A stretch of DNA of 64,000 bases. Origin: Acanthornis magna. Taxonomy: Eukaryota; Chordata; Aves; Passeriformes; Acanthizidae. Made by a program: the position numbers and the translations under genes. The stretch's first letter is position 1. Each line of letters starts with the position of its first letter. Below, one piece after another: positions 23,901 to 32,900 of the stretch. Location: positions 4,771,001-4,835,000 of the forward strand of contig JAWUZG010000084.1 in assembly GCA_036785705.1 (NCBI GenBank), read 5' to 3'. Under the pieces are notes generated by a model. That model saw only the letters and a list, made by a program, of their open reading frames with translations. It did no database searches and was not told where the DNA came from.

Positions 23901-26900
23901 AAGTTTTATAAAACACCTCTGAAAATAACCAATACAAGCTACTCCCTTTTGGTCTCCCATCTTTGTGTCACAGTACCTGTCCCCTTATATACAAGCAGTC
24001 CATTTGGCCCTCTGAAATCAATGGTATCTCCAATCTTCATGTTATCCAAATACTGGGACATCTTCCCACCTTCTGGAAACTTGGGGTTCACATTTTTGTG
24101 GTAGACCTGTAAAAACAAATCACCTGTATGTTATCAACCACTAACCTTCCTGGAGACAGTATTACAAACTGTCGAACACAATATGCAGGTCTGAAATTCA
24201 GCACCTGAGAAGGAAATCGAGGCAATTCTTTACTCTCAGTTACCTCTTGAGCCTTGAAACAGGAGGCAGCCAAAACAAGTAAAATGCGCTGTTGGGCACA
24301 TGTCCCTCTGCTCCCTGTAAACAGCCAGGATAGCAGGAATGGGTGGCAGGCAGATTATGTGCTGGTGCCCTCATTTCACTATTGCCTTATGTCACCTCGT
24401 TTCTTTAGCTGCTCCTTCTGAAAACAGCACCTTTTCCTCCTAAAACCTTCTGTGGAAGGTTGGGGGGGGGCAAGTGGAATTTTTCCCATTCTGTTGCTAA
24501 GCAACTAATGACCGGTACTTAAGGGCCATCTACACTCACAAAGGAGACAAAGCCTTTTCGCTGGCCAGGCAGAGGAACAAGAGATGGCAAGATTTGATAA
24601 GGGGACACTCACTCACTCACTCACTCACTCACTCCCTCGGGGCTCTTGGAGGAGAGAGCAGGGGGAAAAAGGCGGCTCTGGTTTTTTTTGGCTACAATTG
24701 CAGAAAAGGCCCGGTTTTGCACTGGTTTTTCTCTCTACCTGTTGGGTGAGTTCTCACTTGGGACGGGGGAGGACGGGATCCCGGTCCCTTCTACCCTCCG
24801 GGAGGGCGCAGTTCCCAGCTGCGCTGCAGCAGAACGAGACCCCTCGCCTGCTGCCGCTCCTCGCCCTGCCTGCTGCCGCTCCTCGCCCTGCCTGCTGCCA
24901 CCCCACGCCTTGCCTGCCACAGCTGCGGAACTCCTGCTGCCTCCTCTGCTGGCTGGCTCAGGTGAGCCCACCTGGCCGTTCCATCCCTTTGCTGCGCTTT
25001 GTCCATCTGCGCTCCACCCTGCTCCAGCCCGTCGGCCATTACGTGCGTGACACAGATCCAACCTCGCGCCACAGCGCCATCTGCAGCTTCCCGGGAGTCA
25101 TCGCACCTGCCCTGCTGGTCTAGGAGCCCAACAGCGCCCCTGCTGGCCGTGACCGTGACTGCACCAACCGGGAAAGTGCCTGACAGTTCAGGGACATTTG
25201 CCACCGAGTTTTTTTTGGTTTTGTTTACTGTTTTTTTGTTACTGATTGTTTACCTCATTATAGATACTAGTAAAAAAAACTCTTATTCCTTTTCCCATAC
25301 CTTTGCCTGAGAGCCCTTGATTCTAAAGTTATAATAATTTGGAGGGAAGGGGATTCACATTCTCTGTTCTAAGGAAGGTTCCCACCTTCCTAAGCAGACA
25401 CTTGTCTATCAAACGAAGACAGATTTTGGCGCCCAACGTGGGGCTCGAGGGCATTGAGAGAAAAAGGTGCAAAAGGAATAACAGTTTCTGGGAGACCCAT
25501 TTTTTAGTGTGCTGAACATAGAAACCTCATTTAGTGGCACCGTGTGGTCTAACATACCTTGGTTTGGCTGGCACATGCTCGTGGCCACATTTTTCCCATT
25601 TGCAGCTCCCTGTCTAAACATGGGTCCTATGACTAAGGTCGCGGTGGTTGTTATCCAGTTCTCACAATGGGTCAATAAGGTGAGGAATTTATGGATTTTT
25701 CACATCCTTTGGGCGGCGGGCACTTGGTTACAGGGCTTTAACACCATGAGTACATGTTTTTGGAGTCTGTTTGGTAATGATACCTTTTGTGAGGAGATGA
25801 CACCAGAGGGAATTTTTTCTCAACCCTTCACCCCTTTCTTTGGGCCTATCCTACCAGGGCTTGGAGGGTTCATATACTCTCTAAATGCTAATGACATCGT
25901 ACAGTGGTTGGCATTGCTGATAGGTCTATTCCTCTTTGCATCCCGAGAAAGGGGGAGACTGCCCTGGGTAACCACTCTAACAGCTGCCACAGGGACTAGG
26001 GATGTTGCCACGGAGATTAGGGATGTTGCCACGGAGATTAGGGATGTTGCCACGGAGACTAGGGATGTCGCCACGGAGACTAGGGATGCTGTCATAGAAA
26101 CTAGGGATGTTGCCACAGAAACTAGGGATGTTGCCACAGAAACTAGGGATGTTGCCACAGGGACTAGGGATGTTGCCACAGAAACTAGGGATGTTGCCAC
26201 AGGGACTAGGGATGTTGCTACAGAGCCCGAGGCTGTCCCAGAGCCTGAGAGTACCCCCAAACCTGACCCTGTCCCTGAGCCTGACCCTGCCACACGGCCT
26301 GACCCTGTCCAACAGCCTGCCCCAGAAATGAGCCAACCAAATTGGATGGAGGTAATAGAGGAAAAGATGCGTCAGGTGTTGAGGGAATACACTTCCTCAA
26401 CTGGTGGGAAGCCCTCTTCTTGCCCCACAGGGGAAGAGTCGGATGATACAGCAGCAGAATCCATGGACATTACAACCGTCCAGGTTCCAGCTGAACCTCA
26501 AGGGCAGTCACAGCCAGCAGCGGTTGCCCCTGTGCAGCGGAGGAAGTATAAGACCAAATCAGTACGCCCCGTTAATGATGATGGGGAACCAGGGCCCTCA
26601 CAACCAGCAGGGGAGCCTGAGCCTATAATCATCACCGAGTCCCTGTCGTATGACACTATCCGTACTCTGCACAATGACATTGTGCGGCGGAAGGGCGAGG
26701 CTTTCTCAACCTGGTTACTTCGGGTTTGGGACCGCATGGGCCCAGGCGTGCAGCTGGATGGTAATGAGGCCAGGAATTTGGGATCCGTGGCCCTGGACGG
26801 GGGTGTTGACAAGGTGTTCGTGAGGGAGGCAGGACCCATTTCTCTCTGGGAGAGGCTTTTAATGAGTGTAAGAGAGAGGTTTGTTCACAAAGACAGAATG

Positions 26901-29900
26901 CAGGAGAACTACCGTAGATTGCCCTGGAAGACCGTTGAGGAAGCGATCCAACGGCTGAGAGAAGTGGCAGTACAGGAGGTGCTTTTTGGGAGGGACGGAC
27001 AGCACGAAAATGATCCTGACAAGGTCAGGTGCACAGGGCAAATGTTGTGGAACCTGGCAAGTCTAGGGCCAACCCAATATGTCACCTACATTGCAACAAT
27101 TAATGCCGATGACAACCGTGAGACAGTGAGCTCTGTAGCTGACAAGCTCAGGCATTATGCAAGTGTGATCAATGGCCCAATGCAGGCTCAGATCTCTGCT
27201 GTGGTTAAGGAGTTGAAGGAAGAGATGAGGGAGATCAGGGAGGAGGTGAGGAAAAACAGTGTGGCACCAGTGAGAGTCACAGGCCCCAACACCAGAGCCC
27301 GACGTCCCCCAGCTAGAGAGAGAGGGTACACCCCACGAGCTGAGTTGTGGTTCTTTCTGCATGACCACGGGGAAGACATGAATAGGTGGGATGGGAAGCC
27401 CACTTCTGTCCTGGCAGAACGGGTGCGTCAGCTTAAGGAGGGCAACGCTAGCCGAGGGGGTTCTGCCAGAGCGAAGGTAGCCTCAGCTTCCCGTAGCCGA
27501 CCTGCTGAGTACAACAGAAGGGAAGATGTTGTGTCAGATTCCCTTGACGGTGGAATGTATGCCCAGGAAGGGAATGATAACCAGGGCTAGAGGGGCCCTG
27601 CCTCTAGCCAGGTAGAGGCATGGGAAAACCGTGTCTTTTGGACTGTGTGGATTCGATGGCCTGGTACATCAGAGCCACAAAAATATGAAGCATTGGTTGA
27701 TACAGGTGCGCAGTGTACCCTAATGCCATCAGGACATGTTGGGGCAGAACCCATTTCTATTGCTGGGGTGACGGGGGGATCACAAGAGTTAACTCTGGTG
27801 GAAGCCGAGGTGAGCCTGACTGGGAAGGAGTGGCAGAAACATCCCATCGTGACTGGTCCAAAGGCCCCGTGTATTCTGGGCATAGATTTCCTCCGGAATG
27901 GCTATTTCAAAGACCCGAAAGGACTCAGGTGGGCTTTTGGAATAGCTGCTGTTGAGGCAGAGGGCGTTAGGCAATTGAACACCTTGCCTGGACTATCAGA
28001 GAACCCTTCTGCAGTTGGACTCTTGAAGGAGGAGGAACAACGGGTACCAATTGCCACCTCGACAGTGCACCGCCGGCAGTATCGAACGAATCGAGATGCT
28101 GTGATTCCCATCCACAAGCTGATCCGTGAGCTGGAGAGCCAAGGGGTGGTCAGCAAGGCCCACTCACCCTTCAACAGCCCCATCTGGCCTGTGCGCAGAT
28201 CTGATGGAGACTGGAGATTGACTGTGGACTATCGTGCTTTGAACGAGGTGACTCCACCGCTGAGCGCTGCCGTGCCAGATATGCTGGAGCTCCAGTATGA
28301 GCTGGAGTCCAAAGCAGCAAAGTGGTATGCCACTATTGACATTGCGAACGCATTTTTCTCCATTCCTCTGGCAGCAGAGTGCAGGCCTCAGTTTGCTTTC
28401 ACCTGGAGGGGCGTGCAGTACACCTGGAACCGACTGCCCCAGGGGTGGAAACACAGTCCCACCATCTGCCATGGACTGATCCAGGCTGCACTGGAAAAGG
28501 GTGAGGCTCCGGAACATCTGCAATACATCGATGACATCATTGTGTGGGGGGGCACAGCAGAAGAAGTGTTTGAGAAAGGAGAGAAAATCATCCAGATTCT
28601 TCTGGGAGCCGGTCTCGCCATCAAAAGGAGCAAAGTCAAGGGGCCTGCCAAAGAGATCCAGTTCCTGGGGGTGAAGTGGCAAGATGGACGGCGTCAGATC
28701 CCCACTGAGGTCATCAATAAAATCACAGCGATGTCCCCACCAACCAACAAGAAGGAGACACAAGCTTTCCTAGGCGCCATAGGCTTCTGGAGGATGCACA
28801 TCCCTGAGTACAGCCAGATTGTGAGCCCTCTCTACCTGGTGACACGCAAGAAGAATGATTTCCGCTGGGGCCCTGAACAACAACAAGCCTTCGCCCAGAT
28901 CAAGCAGGAGATCGCTCATGCGGTAGCCCTTGGCCCAGTCAGGACAGGACCAGAAGTGAAGAATGTGCTCTACTCTGCAGCCGGGGGCAATGGTCTGTCC
29001 TGGAGCCTTTGGCAGAAGGTGCCTGGTGAGACTCGAGGTCGTCCACTGGGATTCTGGAGCCGAAGCTACAGAGGGTCCGAAGCCAACTACACTCCCACAG
29101 AGAAGGAAATTCTGGCAGCCTATGAAGGTGTCCAAGCCGCTTCAGAAGTTATTGGCACAGAAGCACAACTTCTCCTCGCACCCCGACTACCAGTGCTGGG
29201 GTGGATGTTCAAGGGAAAGGTTCCCTCTACCCACCACGCCACCGATGCCACGTGGAGTAAATGGATTGCCCTCATCACGCAGCGCGCCCGTATTGGAAAC
29301 CCGAATCGCCCTGGGATCTTGGAAATAATTACAAATTGGCCCGAAGGTGAAAACTTTGGTCTCACTGATGAAGAGGAGCAGGAACAGGTGACTCGCGCTG
29401 AGGAAGCTCCACCGTACAACCAACTGCCACAAGATGAAACGTGCTACGCTCTCTTCACTGATGGTTCCTGTCGTATTGTGGGGGCAAACCGAAAATGGAA
29501 AGCAGCTGTATGGAGCCCCACACGGCAGGTCGCAGAAGCTACTGAAGGAGAAGGTGGATCAAGCCAACTTGCCGAACTCAAAGCCGTTCAGCTGGCCCTG
29601 GACCTTGCTGAAAGAGAGAAGTGGCCAAAGCTATACCTGTACACCGATTCATGGATGGTAGCCAATGCTCTGTGGGGTTGGTTGGAAAGGTGGAAAAAGG
29701 CCAACTGGCAACGTAGAGGAAGACCAATCTGGGCTGCGGACGAATGGCGAGACATTGCCAGTCGGGTAGAGAAGCTACCTGTGAAAGTCCGTCATGTGGA
29801 TGCCCATGTCCCCAAGAGCCGAGCTAATGAGGAACACCAAAACAATGAACAAGTAGATCAGGCTGCAAAAATAGAGGTGTCACAGGTAGATTTAGATTGG

Positions 29901-32900
29901 CAGCACAAAGGAGAGTTGTTCCTAGCCCGATGGGCCCATGATGCCTCAGGCCATCAGGGCAGAGATGCCACCTATAAGTGGGCACGAGACCGAGGGGTGG
30001 ATCTAACTATGGACTGTATCTCCCAGGTGATCCATAACTGTGAGACATGCGCTGCCATCAAGCAAGCCAAGCGGGTGAAACCCCTGTGGTATGGGGGAAG
30101 ATGGACCAAATACAAGTATGGGGAGGCCTGGCAGATCGATTACATCACACTGCCTCAAACCCGCCACGGCAAGCGCTACGTGCTCACAATGGTAGAGGCC
30201 ACCACTGGGTGGCTGGAGACCTACCCTGTGCCTCATGCCACTGCCCGTAACACCATCCTGGGCCTTGAAAGGCAAGTCCTTTGGAGGCATGGTACCCCTG
30301 AGAGAATTGAGTCGGACAACGGGACTCATTTCAAAAATAGCCTCATAAACACCTGGGCTAAGGAACATGGCATTGAGTGGGTGTACCACATTCCTTATCA
30401 CGCACCTGCTGCTGGTAAAGTAGAGCGATGCAACAGCCTGCTAAAAACCACCTTGAAGGCTCTAGGTGGGGGGACTTTCAAAAATTGGGAACAGCATTTA
30501 GCCAAGGCCACCTGGCTAGTTAACACCCGAGGCTCCACCAACAGGGCTGGCCCTGCCCAATCTGAACCCTTGCAAACAGCAGACGGGGATAAGGTTCCAG
30601 TGGTGCAAATGAGAGGCATGCTGGGGAAAACTGTTTGGATTAATTCTGCCTTGAGCAAAGATAGACCCACCCGTGGGGTTGTCTTCGCTCAGGGACCAGG
30701 GTGTACCTGGTGGGTGATGCAAGAGGATGGAGAGACACGATGCATACCTCAGGGGGACCTCAGTTGGGGTTGAACTGCCCATAACATTGTGCCTGTATCC
30801 ATATCTGTATGTATATAATCAGAGTAATGCTTGTATGTATATAGTTTAAAGGCTTAAGTTCAATGTAATATGTTGGAATGGAAAAAATTCGGGGTGGATA
30901 ATGTGGAAGGTTGGGGGGGGGCAAGTGGAATTTTTCCCATTCTGTTGCTAAGCAACTAATGACCGGTACTTAAGGGCCATCTACACTCACAAAGGAGACA
31001 AAGCCTTTTCGCTGGCCAGGCAGAGGAACAAGAGATGGCAAGATTTGATAAGGGGACACTCACTCACTCACTCACTCACTCACTCCCTCGGGGCTCTTGG
31101 AGGAGAGAGCAGGGGGAAAAAGGCGGCTCTGTTTTTTTTTGGCTACAATTGCAGAAAAGGCCCGGTTTTGCACTGGTTTTTCTCTCTACCTGTTGGGTGA
31201 GTTCTCACTTGGGACGGGGGAGGACGGGATCCCGGTCCCTTCTACCCTCCGGGAGGGCGCAGTTCCCAGCTGCGCTGCAGCAGAACGAGACCCCTCGCCT
31301 GCTGCCGCTCCTCGCCCTGCCTGCTGCCGCTCCTCGCCCTGCCTGCTGCCACCCCACGCCTTGCCTGCCACAGCTGCGGAACTCCTGCTGCCTCCTCTGC
31401 TGGCTGGCTCAGGTGAGCCCACCTGGCCGTTCCATCCCTTTGCTGCGCTTTGTCCATCTGCGCTCCACCCTGCTCCAGCCCGTCGGCCATTACGTGCGTG
31501 ACACAGATCCAACCTCGCGCCACAGCGCCATCTGCAGCTTCCCGGGAGTCATCGCACCTGCCCTGCTGGTCTAGGAGCCCAACAGCGCCCCTGCTGGCCG
31601 TGACCGTGACTGCACCAACCGGGAAAGTGCCTGACAGTTCAGGGACATTTGCCACCGAGTTTTTTTTGGTTTTGTTTACTGTTTTTTTGTTACTGATTGT
31701 TTACCTCATTATAGATACTAGTAAAAAAAACTCTTATTCCTTTTCCCATACCTTTGCCTGAGAGCCCTTGATTCTAAAGTTATAATAATTTGGAGGGAAG
31801 GGGATTCACATTCTCTGTTCTAAGGAAGGTTCCCACCTTCCTAAGCAGACACCTGTCTATCAAACGAAGACACCTTCCCAGACACTCAGCCACACAACAG
31901 CTTTTTCAGCTTTCAAAGCACACTTGTAACATGAAGGACAGAGCATGCAAAAAAAAAAAAGCCTGGATTTTTGCCTAAGGACAAACTCTATCATAGAAAA
32001 GGATTAGGAAATCCAGAAGTCCTGGGATCAGATAATCCTGCATCCCCTAGTTTAAAAGATTTCCCTCGTTTGACTTATTTTCTGCTTAGAGCTGTTAGCA
32101 GTAAGCATTAGCAGCAGCATAGGCATCTTGAGGGAGAGATCAGTATCCATGCATTGCCAAATAAAAGATATTAGGGAAGTTTCTAAAGTATTGCCAGGGA
32201 AGTGATTCTCTCCTCCATCTATTCTACCTCTTCTATCCCTCAGTGCCACACAGCAGAGACACAGCATACAACTTACTATTCAAGGGCAATGTCAAATGAG
32301 TTGTTTGCCATGTAGTCACCTTCTTTGAAACAGATCTGATGAAAATGAAATTTAATGAAATTTGAATGAAAGAAGGTGGAGTTTGATGATTAAATCAAAA
32401 CAAACCATTTCACTAAAATTAAGTACTTGCATTCCTTTCAGTTAGCAACTTATCTATATTAAATGAAAACAAAATTTACCTTTATAATTAAATCAACATA
32501 ACCTTTTGTCTCATCACTGGAAATGGGAGTATAGGCTCGAATCACCAGATTACCATCGATTTTTGCAGAAAGGTAAACATGTTGGCCTAGGGAGAAAGAA
32601 TTACAATCTGATTATTTTTTTCACCCCTAGGGGACAAGAAAGGCCGGTATTGTAACCCACTACACATGCAATGACAGAGAAAATCTTTGCTATATAAATG
32701 CTGTATGAAATGTGCAGTTTCTTCTATTTTTTCAGCACAGGAATCTCCCAGGAAGTAATATGGCCCACATACAGTTTCAGGATCTTATTCCTAAATTCTT
32801 AAGAATGAAGTCTGGATAAACACAAGCAGTGCAGGGCACATCTCAGCTGGTTTATCATTTGTCTAGTTAATTCAGACAGTTCCATTACTCTTTCCCATAC

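Larger units (their letters stand above)
24451..31872 (+). mobile_element. Endogenous retrovirus 1: env-less ERVL-type provirus, near-intact
   Basis: Order: 5' LTR 24451-25421, primer-binding site 25427-25444, gag-like frame to TAG 27588-27590, pro-pol to 30773, short tail, 3' LTR 30902-31872. The LTRs begin TG and end CA, are both 971 bp, and differ at two places I can see. A 5-bp duplication CCTTC flanks the element (24446-24450, 31873-31877). Pol resembles class III (ERVL) retroviruses, and there is no env frame between pol and the 3' LTR. It is inserted antisense in a CYB5R2 intron. Both coding frames are open, so the copy may still make protein; this is inference. Confidence 0.96.

Noticed and set aside
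24584..25310. Open frames of 100-180 codons in the LTRs on both strands
   Set aside because: They overlap in several frames on both strands in GC-rich sequence and recur only because the LTR is repeated; no domain or signal supports them.
25820..26336. Minus-strand frames rich in repeated VATSLVS / GNIPS units
   Set aside because: Mirror translations of the gag tandem repeat, open only because the 21-bp unit has no stop in those frames.
28164..28763. Long minus-strand frames inside pol (up to 199 codons)
   Set aside because: Shadows of the pol frame with no recognisable domain.
30774..30901. Search for an env gene after pol
   Set aside because: Only about 128 bp separate pol from the 3' LTR in both elements; no env remnant is present.
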